Shown here: positions 18,370 to 26,231 of the stretch, piece by piece
Layout: each line of letters opens with the position of its first letter
Numbering within the stretch: position 1 is the stretch's first letter
Origin: an uncultured Sphingomonadaceae bacterium
GTDB lineage: Bacteria; Pseudomonadota; Alphaproteobacteria; Sphingomonadales; Sphingomonadaceae
DNA: 64,000 nt
Direction: 5' to 3'
Assembly (NCBI GenBank): GCA_947494305.1
Contig: CANLUL010000001.1
Span: 1,674,001-1,738,000, forward strand
Notes under the pieces: generated by a model
Seen by the model: only the letters and a program-made list of their open reading frames with translations
Databases searched by the model: none
Told to the model about the DNA's origin: nothing
Made by a program: the position numbers and the translations under genes

Positions 18370-18642
18370 ATGGAATGGATGGCATGGACATTACCGACAG
18401 CACTTTTCTTTGGGGCTATCGTGATCACTTTGCTTGGCATGGGATTGCTGCACAGAAAATATCCCAGCACTCCCAGAGTCGGTGTATTGGGCATTGAAAC
18501 CATGCGGGGTGACCGCTTGTTCATTTCGCTGCTCGGCTCTGGATTTATCAACCTGGCATGGATAGGGTTGGTGGACGCCCCACAATATGGGGCGCTAATC
18601 ATTTGCGGCCTGTTCGCATTTTGCGTATTTCGCTGGGTATAA
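18370..18642 (+). CDS. glpU: small membrane protein of the glycerol transporter operon (DUF2160)
   Basis: A 90-residue protein with three hydrophobic helices (about 7-27, 53-70, 73-88) and a basic loop containing RKYPSTPRVGVLGIETMRGD. It belongs to the DUF2160-type small proteins found between the second permease and the binding protein in glycerol-type ABC operons, where Rhizobium calls it GlpU. Its role is unknown; it may assist the permeases. ATG 18370 follows GGGGGTGATGG and lies 17 bases after glpQ. Confidence 0.7.
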   Translation: MEWMAWTLPTALFFGAIVITLLGMGLLHRKYPSTPRVGVLGIETMRGDRLFISLLGSGFINLAWIGLVDAPQYGALIICGLFAFCVFRWV

Positions 18643-18667
18643 AATCGGAAAAGATCGGATTAGTTAC

Positions 18668-20419
18668 ATGAGAATCATCCAAACCGCCGCAATCCTGAGC
18701 TTGAGTCTCGCGATAGTGTCTTGCTCAGGCGGAGCGGAAAAGGAAAATGATCCGCAAATCGAAGTGGATATGTCCGATCCGCAAGGAACCGCAACAAAGT
18801 TTCTCGATGAAGAGATTGGCGATCTTTCAAGTCTGACCCGCGAAGAACAGGAAGCCGAACTGACCTGGTTCATGGAGGCGGCAAAGCCATTTAAGGGAAT
18901 GGAAATTTCGGTCGTATCCGAAACCATCGCCACCCATGAATATGAATCCAAAGTGCTGGCACCGGTATTCTCTGCAATTACCGGAATCAAGGTCACCCAT
19001 GATCTGATCGGTGAAGGCGATGTGGTCGAAAAACTGCAAACCCAGATGCAGTCGGATGAAAATATTTATGATGCCTATGTCAATGACTCCGATTTGATCG
19101 GAACCCATTGGCGCTATCAGCAAGTCCGCAATCTGACCGACTGGATGGCCGGTGAAGGCAAGGATGTTACCAATCCCAATCTCGACCTGTCGGATTTTAT
19201 CGGCACCGATTTCACAACCGGTCCTGATAAAAAGCTATATCAACTGCCCGACCAGCAGTTCGCGAACCTGTATTGGTTCCGCTATGACTGGTTCACCGAT
19301 CCAGACATCAAAGCCGAATTCGAAGAAAAATATGGTTACGAACTAGGTGTTCCGGTCAACTGGTCCGCCTATGAAGATATTGCTGAGTTTTTCACCGGCA
19401 AGGAAATTGATGGCCAGAAAGTCTATGGCAACATGGATTATGGCAAGAAGGATCCGTCACTCGGCTGGCGCTTTACTGACGCGTGGATGTCGATGGCGGG
19501 AATGGGATCGGTTGGCGAGCCCAATGGTTTGCCGGTCGACGAGTGGGGCATAAGAGTGAATGAGAAATCGCAGCCCGTCGGCTCCTGCATGGCACGCGGC
19601 GGTGCGACCAATTCACCGGCTGCGGTCTATGCATTGGCCAAATATTCCAAATGGCTGTCCGAGTATGCTCCGCCCTCCGCTGCCGGAATGACCTTCTCGG
19701 AAGCAGGCCCGGTCCCCGCACAGGGCGCCATTGCACAGCAAATGTTCTGGTACACCACCTTCACCGCCAATATGGTCGGCGAGGAAGCTGCCGCTGTCCT
19801 CAATGAGGATGGCACACCCAAATGGCGCATGGCACCGAGCCCGCATGGCGCCTATTGGGAAGAGGGCATGAAGGTGGGCTACCAAGACGCGGGTGCCTGG
19901 ACGCTCATGAAGTCCACCCCTACCGAGCGCGCAAAGGCTGCCTGGCTCTATGCCCAATTCGTGACATCGAAAACGGTGGATGTGAAGAAAGCGCATGTCG
20001 GACTCACCTTCATCCGGGAGTCGACTATCCAGCACAATTCATTCACCGAGCGCGCGCCAAAACTGGGCGGTCTGGTTGAGTTTTATCGCTCCCCTGCCCG
20101 CACGCAGTGGTCACCAACGGGAACCAATGTACCCGACTATCCGCGACTGGCGCAGCTTTGGTGGCAGAATATTGGCGATGCATCCTCAGGCACCAAAACG
20201 CCGCAAGAAGCACTCGATGCTTTGTGCGAACAGCAGGAACGTGTGCTTGAACGGCTTGAGAGATCAAAACTGCAAGGCGAACTTGGTCCGAAGCTTAACG
20301 AAGAACGCGACAATGCCTACTGGTTGAACCAGCCCGGATCACCGAAGGCCAAGATTGCGAACGAAAAACCGGCGCCCGTTACCATCGCCTATGACAAGTT
20401 GATCGAAACCTGGCAGTAG
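18668..20419 (+). CDS. glpV: glycerol-type ABC transporter binding lipoprotein GlpV
   Basis: A 583-residue extracellular solute-binding protein, last gene of the operon. The N-terminus MRIIQTAAILSLSLAIVSC gives a lipobox IVSC with Ser at +2, so it should be lipid-anchored rather than free in the periplasm. The body shows the family-1 binding-protein layout: VVSETIATHEYESKVLAPVF, DAYVNDSDLIGTH, the PDQQFANLYWFRYDWF ligand-lobe segment and the tryptophan-rich SPTGTNVPDYPRLAQLWW near the C-terminus. The ligand is taken as glycerol from operon structure only. It converges on the SDR gene, with 10 bases between. Confidence 0.82.
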   Translation: MRIIQTAAILSLSLAIVSCSGGAEKENDPQIEVDMSDPQGTATKFLDEEIGDLSSLTREEQEAELTWFMEAAKPFKGMEISVVSETIATHEYESKVLAPVFSAITGIKVTHDLIGEGDVVEKLQTQMQSDENIYDAYVNDSDLIGTHWRYQQVRNLTDWMAGEGKDVTNPNLDLSDFIGTDFTTGPDKKLYQLPDQQFANLYWFRYDWFTDPDIKAEFEEKYGYELGVPVNWSAYEDIAEFFTGKEIDGQKVYGNMDYGKKDPSLGWRFTDAWMSMAGMGSVGEPNGLPVDEWGIRVNEKSQPVGSCMARGGATNSPAAVYALAKYSKWLSEYAPPSAAGMTFSEAGPVPAQGAIAQQMFWYTTFTANMVGEEAAAVLNEDGTPKWRMAPSPHGAYWEEGMKVGYQDAGAWTLMKSTPTERAKAAWLYAQFVTSKTVDVKKAHVGLTFIRESTIQHNSFTERAPKLGGLVEFYRSPARTQWSPTGTNVPDYPRLAQLWWQNIGDASSGTKTPQEALDALCEQQERVLERLERSKLQGELGPKLNEERDNAYWLNQPGSPKAKIANEKPAPVTIAYDKLIETWQ

Positions 20420-20429
20420 GATTGCCTGG

Positions 20430-21224
20430 CTACGCCATCGCCAGCAAACTACCGCCATCGACAGTGATGATTTCTCCGGTCATATAGGCTCCCGCCTTGC
20501 TTGCCAGCAAAAGCGCAGGCCCCATAATATCTGCATCATGGCCCCAACGATGAAGCGGGATGATACCGATTTCGCGATCATATTGCGCTTTGTCCTGCTC
20601 AACATAGCTGGTCATTTTGGAATGAAAGCGGCCCGGGGCGATGGCATTCACCCGAATATTGTCTTCTGCAAGCAGGCTGGCCAGATTGCGAGTCAATTGG
20701 TGAATGGCAGCCTTTGAAGTGCCATAGCTCACCCCGCTACCAGCACTGCCCATAATGCCAGCGACGGAACCAATATTGATAACCGACGCACTATCGTCTG
20801 CCGTTGCCTTTGCTTTTAGCAGCGGCAAGAGCTGTTGCGTTAGAAAAAATGGGGTCTTTACATTCAGGTCCATGACCTTGTCCCAGCCGACCTCTGGAAA
20901 TTCCTCGACAGACGCCAGCCAGCCCGTGCCGGCATTGTTCACGAGCACATCAATATGATCTTCTCGTTCAGCAAGTGCATTGGCGAACCGAACAATTTCG
21001 TCGCCGCTACTCATATCAGCGGCGAGCGCAACACATTCACCATTCTCGGTTATTCCAGATAGTTCTTCCGCTGTCTGCGCGCACTCCTCTGGTTTACGGG
21101 CCGTAACATATACTTTTTTGGCTCCTGCAGTCAGAAAGGCCCGCGCCATGGCCTTGCCCAAACCTCTGGAACCTCCGGTTATAACGCAGGTTTTGTCTTG
21201 CATCGAAAATAGGCTGTTAGGCAT
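20430..21224 (-). CDS. SDR-family NAD(P)-dependent oxidoreductase
   Basis: A classical short-chain dehydrogenase/reductase of 264 residues. The cofactor motif TGGSRGLG is near residue 15, NNAG follows in the fourth strand, and the catalytic pair is YGTSK. The sequence after the active site, IRVNAIAPGRFHSKMTS, and the end MTGEIITVDGGSLLAM are typical. The frame continues upstream to 21263, but ATG 21224 is preceded by GAAGGA at good spacing and gives the family-like N-terminus. The arginine in TARKPEE after strand 2 suggests NADP preference. Substrate unknown. Confidence 0.85.
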   Translation of the reverse strand: MPNSLFSMQDKTCVITGGSRGLGKAMARAFLTAGAKKVYVTARKPEECAQTAEELSGITENGECVALAADMSSGDEIVRFANALAEREDHIDVLVNNAGTGWLASVEEFPEVGWDKVMDLNVKTPFFLTQQLLPLLKAKATADDSASVINIGSVAGIMGSAGSGVSYGTSKAAIHQLTRNLASLLAEDNIRVNAIAPGRFHSKMTSYVEQDKAQYDREIGIIPLHRWGHDADIMGPALLLASKAGAYMTGEIITVDGGSLLAMA

Positions 21225-21331
21225 AGAAAATGGTCCTTCAGATAAGATAGCGGCTTGCTCCATTTACTCTAAACCAAACCTATTTGTTTTTCATATTGAG
21301 TTAGAGCGCTTTAACTGCACAAGATCAATCA

Positions 21332-21775
21332 TCAATCTTCCAAAACTAGCCTCGGCCCCGGGCCCTTCAATCCAATCCGATCTTCCGGGTTATACAAAGC
21401 ACATTTTTTCAAGCTCAAACAACCACATCCAATACAGCCATCTAACCGATCTCGCGTTCGTTCGAGTTCTGCTATTCGCGCATCAATCACTTTCCGCATT
21501 GCCTTGCTAATCTTGCGCCAATCGGCTGCTGTAGGCGTTCGGCCATGTGGCAGTTTCATCAACAGACCCTCGATTTCTCCGATACTCAACCCCAATTGCT
21601 GAGCGATCAGAACAAAAGAGAGTCGGCGAATATCGCTCCTTAAAAACCGTCGCTGCCCCCCCGACGACCGGAATGGCTCAACTAAACCTTTCTCCTCGTA
21701 AAAGCGGATCGCCGAAACAGATAGTCCCGTACGAGCGGCTAGTGCACCGATTGTCAAAGCGCTGGATGTTGGCAT
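21332..21775 (-). CDS. soxR: redox-sensitive MerR-family regulator SoxR
   Basis: A 147-residue MerR-type activator. The winged helix is at the N-terminus (LTIGALAARTGLSVSAIRFYEEKGLV), followed by a dimer helix and the [2Fe-2S] cluster motif C-x2-C-x-C-x5-C in CIGCGCLSLKKC. The cluster is oxidised by superoxide or redox-cycling compounds, turning the protein into an activator. ATG 21775 follows GGAAG at eight bases; the TTG at 21790 would place that site inside the gene. A near-perfect SoxR box lies 28-45 bases upstream, shared with the divergent rightward operon. No soxS is present, as usual outside enterics. Confidence 0.93.
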   Translation of the reverse strand: MPTSSALTIGALAARTGLSVSAIRFYEEKGLVEPFRSSGGQRRFLRSDIRRLSFVLIAQQLGLSIGEIEGLLMKLPHGRTPTAADWRKISKAMRKVIDARIAELERTRDRLDGCIGCGCLSLKKCALYNPEDRIGLKGPGPRLVLED

Positions 21776-21798
21776 ATTTATAACTTCCAATTATTTCC

Positions 21799-21829
21799 TT
21801 GACCTCAACTTAACTTGAGGTTGTACGAA
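21799..21829 (+). promoter_or_regulatory. SoxR box within a 19-base-spacer promoter
   Basis: CCTCAACTTAACTTGAGG at 21803-21820 matches the known SoxR operator CCTCAAGTTAACTTGAGG in 17 of 18 positions. It sits between TTGACC (-35, 21799-21804) and TACGAA (-10, 21824-21829) with a 19-base spacer, the overlong spacing that MerR-family activators correct by bending DNA. The direction points to the rightward VOC operon; the soxR gene starts on the other side. Confidence 0.85.
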
Positions 21830-21936
21830 TCACAACATCGGAATTTTGGAAGGCCAGGTTGATGGTTTCACAAGCAAATTGGAAACACGCAATGAGGCTT
21901 CCCACTCTTCCCATAAACCAACGAAAGGTATTGAAA

Positions 21937-22002
21937 ATGAAGAGTAATAAGAAACATCACAATGAAACCGGCTATCCGTTCCTGGGTGGTTGGAAGAAAT
22001 GA
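21937..22002 (+). CDS. short ORF overlapping the first VOC gene
   Basis: ATG 21937 after AAAGG (spacing eight) opens a 21-codon frame MKSNKKHHNETGYPFLGGWK-K whose TGA overlaps the next ATG as ATGA (21999-22002). The same frame is open back to ATG 21862 (46 residues), which also has GGAAGG upstream, so the start is uncertain. It is the first reading frame downstream of the SoxR-controlled promoter. It may be a leader for coupling or a real small basic protein; I do not recognise it. Confidence 0.4.
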   Translation: MKSNKKHHNETGYPFLGGWKK

Positions 22003-22400
22003 AACTCAACCAGATCACAGTGGGTTGCCTTGATTATGAAGAGTCAGTTGCATTCTACAAATCACTAAACCTGACTCAAATTGTCGATGCGCCACCTCGC
22101 TATGCCCGCTTTGAAACACCGACCGGCGAGACGTTTTCGATCCACCAGGTTGATGCGATGGGTGAACCATCAACGGTAGTCTATTTTGAGCTAGACGAGT
22201 TGGATGAAACTGTCGCTGCGTTGGAAGCGAAGGGCGTTCAATTTGAAAGCGGCCCAAGAGACGAAAGTTGGGGCTGGAGAGAGGCAAGGTTACGCGATCC
22301 TGCAGGCAATCCGCTGTGCCTGTTCCACGCCGGCAAAAACAGGCGTTTTCCGGCCTGGCACATATCATCCCCCGAAAAAGCAATTGGAGAATATCAATGA
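21999..22400 (+). CDS. VOC-superfamily (glyoxalase-like) protein
   Basis: A 133-residue vicinal-oxygen-chelate protein: one pair of beta-alpha-beta-beta-beta modules with QITVGCLDYEESVAFY at the start, a SIHQVD metal-side strand and DPAGNPLCLFHAG at the end, the usual glyoxalase/bleomycin-resistance closure. VOC proteins bind a divalent metal and act on or sequester small oxygenated compounds. It starts at ATG 21999 (an in-frame TTG at 21990 is possible) and its TGA overlaps the next VOC gene by ATGA. SoxR-box control suggests a role in redox-cycler or electrophile handling. Confidence 0.8.
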   Translation: MKLNQITVGCLDYEESVAFYKSLNLTQIVDAPPRYARFETPTGETFSIHQVDAMGEPSTVVYFELDELDETVAALEAKGVQFESGPRDESWGWREARLRDPAGNPLCLFHAGKNRRFPAWHISSPEKAIGEYQ

Positions 22401-22777
22401 CCATGGGAACATTGGAACATGTAAATATAACCGTCACCGATCCACAGCGCAGCGCCGAACTGTTCAATGAACTGTTCGGATGGCAAATCCGCTGGGAAGG
22501 CCCATCCATGCTGGGTGGCCGTACGATCCACGTTGGTAGCAAAGATCAGTATCTGGCTGTCTATACCAACGAAGATGTGGAAGCCGCCAATCCGGACTTT
22601 CGTAAAGGCGTACCGCTCAACCATGTCGGTGTGGTGGTCGATGACCTCGATACAGTGGAAGAAAAAGTGAAAGCCGCCGGCCTCGAAACATTCGGCCACG
22701 ATGATTATGATCCCGGACGCCGTTTCTATTTCTTTGACTGGAATGGCATCGAATTCGAAGTGGTGAGTTACGCCTAA
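22397..22777 (+). CDS. second VOC-superfamily protein
   Basis: A 126-residue VOC protein starting at ATG 22397, overlapping the previous stop by four bases and preceded by GGAGA. The modules begin HVNITVTDPQRSAELFNELFG and PLNHVGVVVDDLD; the histidines there and the late glutamate in IEFEVVSYA fit metal ligands H-H-E. It resembles glyoxalase/fosfomycin-type dioxygenase-fold proteins but is not close enough to name a substrate. The two VOC proteins differ in sequence and may form a heteromer. Confidence 0.82.
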   Translation: MTMGTLEHVNITVTDPQRSAELFNELFGWQIRWEGPSMLGGRTIHVGSKDQYLAVYTNEDVEAANPDFRKGVPLNHVGVVVDDLDTVEEKVKAAGLETFGHDDYDPGRRFYFFDWNGIEFEVVSYA

Positions 22778-22791
22778 GATTTCGCTTTCCC

Positions 22792-22828
22792 CTCCCCGTC
22801 CAGTCGCTAAGCTGAGCGGAACGGGGAG
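22792..22828 (+). promoter_or_regulatory. hairpin sequestering the dienelactone hydrolase ribosome site
   Basis: CTCCCCGT (22792-22799) is perfectly complementary to ACGGGGAG (22821-22828), which contains the Shine-Dalgarno of the next gene (ATG 22837). Inside, CGCT (22805-22808) pairs with AGCG (22815-22818). The folded RNA would hide the ribosome site in the 59-base gap after the second VOC gene. Confidence 0.5.
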
Positions 22829-22836
22829 AGCGATTC

Positions 22837-23586
22837 ATGGATGATTATCAAAAGAGCAGTTTTGCCGCCAAAACTGCCAAGGGACATTTGATCGAACATG
22901 ATATTTATACAAAAGGCGCCGGACCAGTGGTCGTCATCATCCAGGAACTGCCCGGTATCGGACCGGAGACGCTGCATTTGGCGAACAAGTTCGAGGCGGA
23001 AGGATTTACCGTCGTACTGCCACATCTGTTTGGACCGTTAGGAAAAATTGCAGTGGGCGGAAATTTGTTACGCGTCTTATGTATGCGGCGCGAATTTCGC
23101 CTGTTTGCAAAAGGAAAAACCAGTCCAGTTGTGGACTGGCTCCGCGCGCTTTGCCAAAAACTAAGACTGGATCATGGCGTTCCGGGAGTGGCGACGATCG
23201 GCATGTGCCTGACGGGGAATTTCGCAATTTCTTTAATGGCGGATGATGCGGTACTGGCTGGTGTCGCGTCACAGCCTTCCATGCCGGTTAATGATCAAAA
23301 TGCGCTGCATATGTCAGATGGTGATGTTGCTGTGATCCGGGACAAGCTCGATCAAGTGGGGCCGATGAAGGCTTATCGCATCGCAGGTGATAACATGTGC
23401 AAGGCTGAAAAATTTGCGTCGTTGGATCGCGCATTTAATGACGACAGAGAGCGCATCGAACTCAACACGCTTCCGGGCAAAGGCCATTCGGTACTTACAC
23501 TGGATTTTGTCGATGAAGATGGACATCCAACAAAAGAGGCCTTCGATAATATTGTCACCTATTTCCGTAAACAGTTGGCTGTATAG
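22837..23586 (+). CDS. dienelactone hydrolase family protein
   Basis: A 249-residue alpha/beta hydrolase of the DLH family. The cysteine nucleophile lies in GMCLTG (Cys124), the catalytic aspartate is probably in AGDNMC (Asp185), the histidine in GKGHSV (His217), and the Glu that primes the cysteine in QELPG (Glu37). Family enzymes open lactones formed in ring-cleavage pathways. It follows two VOC genes in the SoxR-linked operon; with them it could process ring-fission products, though no ring dioxygenase is in the window. Confidence 0.85.
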   Translation: MDDYQKSSFAAKTAKGHLIEHDIYTKGAGPVVVIIQELPGIGPETLHLANKFEAEGFTVVLPHLFGPLGKIAVGGNLLRVLCMRREFRLFAKGKTSPVVDWLRALCQKLRLDHGVPGVATIGMCLTGNFAISLMADDAVLAGVASQPSMPVNDQNALHMSDGDVAVIRDKLDQVGPMKAYRIAGDNMCKAEKFASLDRAFNDDRERIELNTLPGKGHSVLTLDFVDEDGHPTKEAFDNIVTYFRKQLAV

Positions 23587-23588
23587 AA

Positions 23589-24092
23589 ATGAACCTGACC
23601 ACCCTCACCTCTTCTTGCCAATGCGGGAAAGTACGATGTGAAGCGGTTGGACAACCCATCATCAGCGGCGTTTGCTATTGTGATGACTGTCAAGCGGGGT
23701 CAACCGCCGCAGAGACGCTGGAAGGTGCGCCGCCGGTCCGGACCAGCGATGGCGGAACCCATTATCTAACCTATCGCGACGACCGTTTTTCCTGTGTGAA
23801 AGGCGAGGAATTGCTCCAGCCAATCCGTACGTCACCGGACGCACCAACGCGCAGAATGGTAGCCGGTTGCTGCAATAGTGCGATGTTCCTGAAATATGAG
23901 CGCGGCCATTGGACTTCGACCTATGCCGCCCGATTTGATGATCCAGTTCCACCGGTAGAAGTGCGCACCCAGACACAATTTAGACAGAGCGATGCACCAT
24001 TTGAAGATGATGCACCGCGCTATCGAACCTTTGGAGCGCGCTTGTTTTGGCGGCTGTTCACATCGCGCGTGGCGATGCTATTAAACCGATGA
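23589..24092 (+). CDS. GFA/Mss4-like zinc protein (DUF6151-like)
   Basis: A 167-residue protein with the cysteine layout of the glutathione-dependent formaldehyde-activating fold: CQCG near residue 10, CYCDDCQ at about 29-35 and GCCNS at about 97. These bind zinc in relatives. It begins two bases after the dienelactone hydrolase stop, so it is co-translated as the last gene of the operon. The substrate is unknown; the name DUF6151 is from recognition of the overall pattern and is tentative. Confidence 0.65.
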   Translation: MNLTTLTSSCQCGKVRCEAVGQPIISGVCYCDDCQAGSTAAETLEGAPPVRTSDGGTHYLTYRDDRFSCVKGEELLQPIRTSPDAPTRRMVAGCCNSAMFLKYERGHWTSTYAARFDDPVPPVEVRTQTQFRQSDAPFEDDAPRYRTFGARLFWRLFTSRVAMLLNR

Positions 24093-24119
24093 ACCGCCGC
24101 CAAACCAATAGCCACTAAT

Positions 24120-25250
24120 TTAGAGGCTCGGATTCACCAGTACTTTCTCGCCAGTTGCTTTCTTTTCATAGCCCTTGGCAATTTCCGGATCAATCATGTC
24201 CATCAGGCTGATCTCGCTGGTATATTCGCTGTTGAATATGCCGTTCCGTTCTTCAACGGAGTACATCCGCATTTCCATCATGCGTTCGCCGCCAACTTTT
24301 TCGAGATGCGGAGTTAGCAGCCAACCACCAACGCCCCAATAAAGACCCAGGCCACCACCAAGGATGGTCTCGCTGGTGTCGAGACGGCCATAGATATAAA
24401 CCTGCTTATTGACGGTGGAACCATATACGCTGAATTCTGCACCGCGCACCGCCGCTGCTTTTTCCATTGCGGTCAAAATGTAACTCGCCATTTTACCGCC
24501 GCCGATCGCGTCAAAGCCCAATGTTGCGCCAGTTTCCGCTAGTGCCGCGATCAAATCAGGCATGAAGCTGTCTTTGGTGCTGTCGATCACATGGGTCAAA
24601 CCAATGTCGGTGAGGATTTTCTTCTGTGCATCAGAGCGGACAATCCCGACCAATGGTACGCCCTCCTTGACGCATAATTTTGCAAGCATTTGTCCCAGAT
24701 TGGAAGCCGCGGCGGTGTGCACCAGGCCTTCATGTCCCTCAGCACGCATGGTGTTGAGAAAACCCTGCACGGTCATCGGATTAACGAAGAGCGATGCGCC
24801 TTCTTTGGCAGCAGCGCCTTCAGGGAGCGGCACACACATGCCGGCTGGCATCACGCGGTGCGTACGATACATTTCACCACCAACAATGGTGACAGTCTTG
24901 CCCATCAATGCCTGTGCAGCATCGGAAGCGCCAGCCGCCACGACTGTGCCAGCGCCTTCGTTACCCGCAGCAAGTTTCTTACCAGCGCGGCCGGCGAAAA
25001 AAGGCTGCATTGCTGGCTCCACATCAGCAACCAGTGCTGGATGTCCATCGACTGTTTCGCTGCGCACGGTATCCATATTGGCCGCTGCGGTGAGCAGACC
25101 CAGGTCAGAAGGATTGATCGGCACCGCCTCCATTTGCACTACGACTTCGTGATCTTTCAATTCCGGCAGTTCGTAAGGTTCGACAGACAATATCGATCTG
25201 CCGTCTTCGGTGACCAGAGAGATTAGTTGTTTAGCGTTATCAATGCTCAT
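24120..25250 (-). CDS. zinc-independent MDR dehydrogenase/quinone-reductase-like
   Basis: A 376-residue medium-chain dehydrogenase/reductase. The N-terminal GroES-like part has PINPSDLG and NEGAGTVVAAG; the Rossmann part has the AAASNLGQMLAKL cofactor turn and GFDAIGGG. No catalytic or structural zinc cysteine cluster is seen, as in quinone oxidoreductase/enoyl reductase branches. ATG 25250 follows GAGGAAA. It is the last gene of a leftward operon behind the nitronate-monooxygenase-like and aldo/keto reductase genes (gaps of 30 and 15 bases). Confidence 0.82.
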   Translation of the reverse strand: MSIDNAKQLISLVTEDGRSILSVEPYELPELKDHEVVVQMEAVPINPSDLGLLTAAANMDTVRSETVDGHPALVADVEPAMQPFFAGRAGKKLAAGNEGAGTVVAAGASDAAQALMGKTVTIVGGEMYRTHRVMPAGMCVPLPEGAAAKEGASLFVNPMTVQGFLNTMRAEGHEGLVHTAAASNLGQMLAKLCVKEGVPLVGIVRSDAQKKILTDIGLTHVIDSTKDSFMPDLIAALAETGATLGFDAIGGGKMASYILTAMEKAAAVRGAEFSVYGSTVNKQVYIYGRLDTSETILGGGLGLYWGVGGWLLTPHLEKVGGERMMEMRMYSVEERNGIFNSEYTSEISLMDMIDPEIAKGYEKKATGEKVLVNPSL

Positions 25251-25280
25251 TAGGATTTCCTCTTTTTGTGCTCGTGTGAA

Positions 25281-26216
25281 TTAAAATGATTTGGCAGCGT
25301 TCAAAGCGCCCATTCGTTCGGTGATAGCGAAAAATTCTTCCACCGTTTCGTCAATAATCTGCCTGGCGGTTTTCACCTCGTCAATCAAACCGGATGATTG
25401 TCCGGCCAATCCAACCGAAGCCTCCATATCTCCGCCGAAATAGACATCCTGAATGCCTTTAAATGTATCGGCAGGCATTAAACCGTCTTCATAAATCTTT
25501 GCAGTGCGCTCGGTTTTTAGAGCACGAATACACGGAGACGCTTTTTTGTTGAGTACATAGGTACCGGTTTCCTTGGCGTCCAAGATCGCCTGCTTGTAAT
25601 TCATATGTACCGGGCTTTCAGCGCTGGATACAAATCGGGTACCCATCTGAATAGCTTCTGCGCCCAAAGCAAAAGCAGCGGCCATCCCTTTACCGTCAGC
25701 AATGCCGCCAGCAGCAACCATCGGGATATCTGATTGCCTGCGGATTGCTTGCAGCAAAACCAGTGTAGACACTTCCTCAGGGTTCTTAAAGCCACCGCCT
25801 TCAGCGCCCTCTACAACCAGACCGTCGACACCCGCGTCGACACAGCCCATGGCGGCGCTAACCGTTGGCACCGCGTGATAAACGATAATGCCTGCTTCCT
25901 GCAGCGGACCAACAAACTTGCGAGGGCTCCCGGCTGAAGTCGTTACAAATTTCACTCCAGATTCTAAAACCCGTGTCAGGATTTCTGGATCTTTGAGAAA
26001 CATGATCGGCAAGTTCACACCAAATGGCGCTTTGGTTAAGCCCTTCATCTTTTCGATTTCGGCCATGCAATTTTCAGTTTCGCCGGAACTTGTTTCAATA
26101 ATCCCAAGCCCGCCCGCTTCGCACACCGCCGATGCCAGTTGTGATCGGGCAATCCAACCCATCGGCGCCTGCACGATCGGGTATTTAGCACCGGTATGTT
26201 CCAAAAACCTGTTCAT
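25281..26216 (-). CDS. nitronate monooxygenase-like FMN protein
   Basis: A 311-residue TIM-barrel flavoprotein of the 2-nitropropane dioxygenase/NMO family: PIVQAPMGWI at the N-terminus, the FGVNLP strand, AAGGIADGKGMAAAFALGAEAIQMGTRF for FMN phosphate binding. The segment that normally carries the catalytic histidine (AGGH) reads VVEGAEGGGFKNP, so the base is missing and true nitronate oxidation is doubtful. ATG 26216 follows GGAAGG. It lies 30 bases ahead of the MDR gene. Confidence 0.8.
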   Translation of the reverse strand: MNRFLEHTGAKYPIVQAPMGWIARSQLASAVCEAGGLGIIETSSGETENCMAEIEKMKGLTKAPFGVNLPIMFLKDPEILTRVLESGVKFVTTSAGSPRKFVGPLQEAGIIVYHAVPTVSAAMGCVDAGVDGLVVEGAEGGGFKNPEEVSTLVLLQAIRRQSDIPMVAAGGIADGKGMAAAFALGAEAIQMGTRFVSSAESPVHMNYKQAILDAKETGTYVLNKKASPCIRALKTERTAKIYEDGLMPADTFKGIQDVYFGGDMEASVGLAGQSSGLIDEVKTARQIIDETVEEFFAITERMGALNAAKSF

Positions 26217-26231
26217 CTGAAATGCCTTCCC

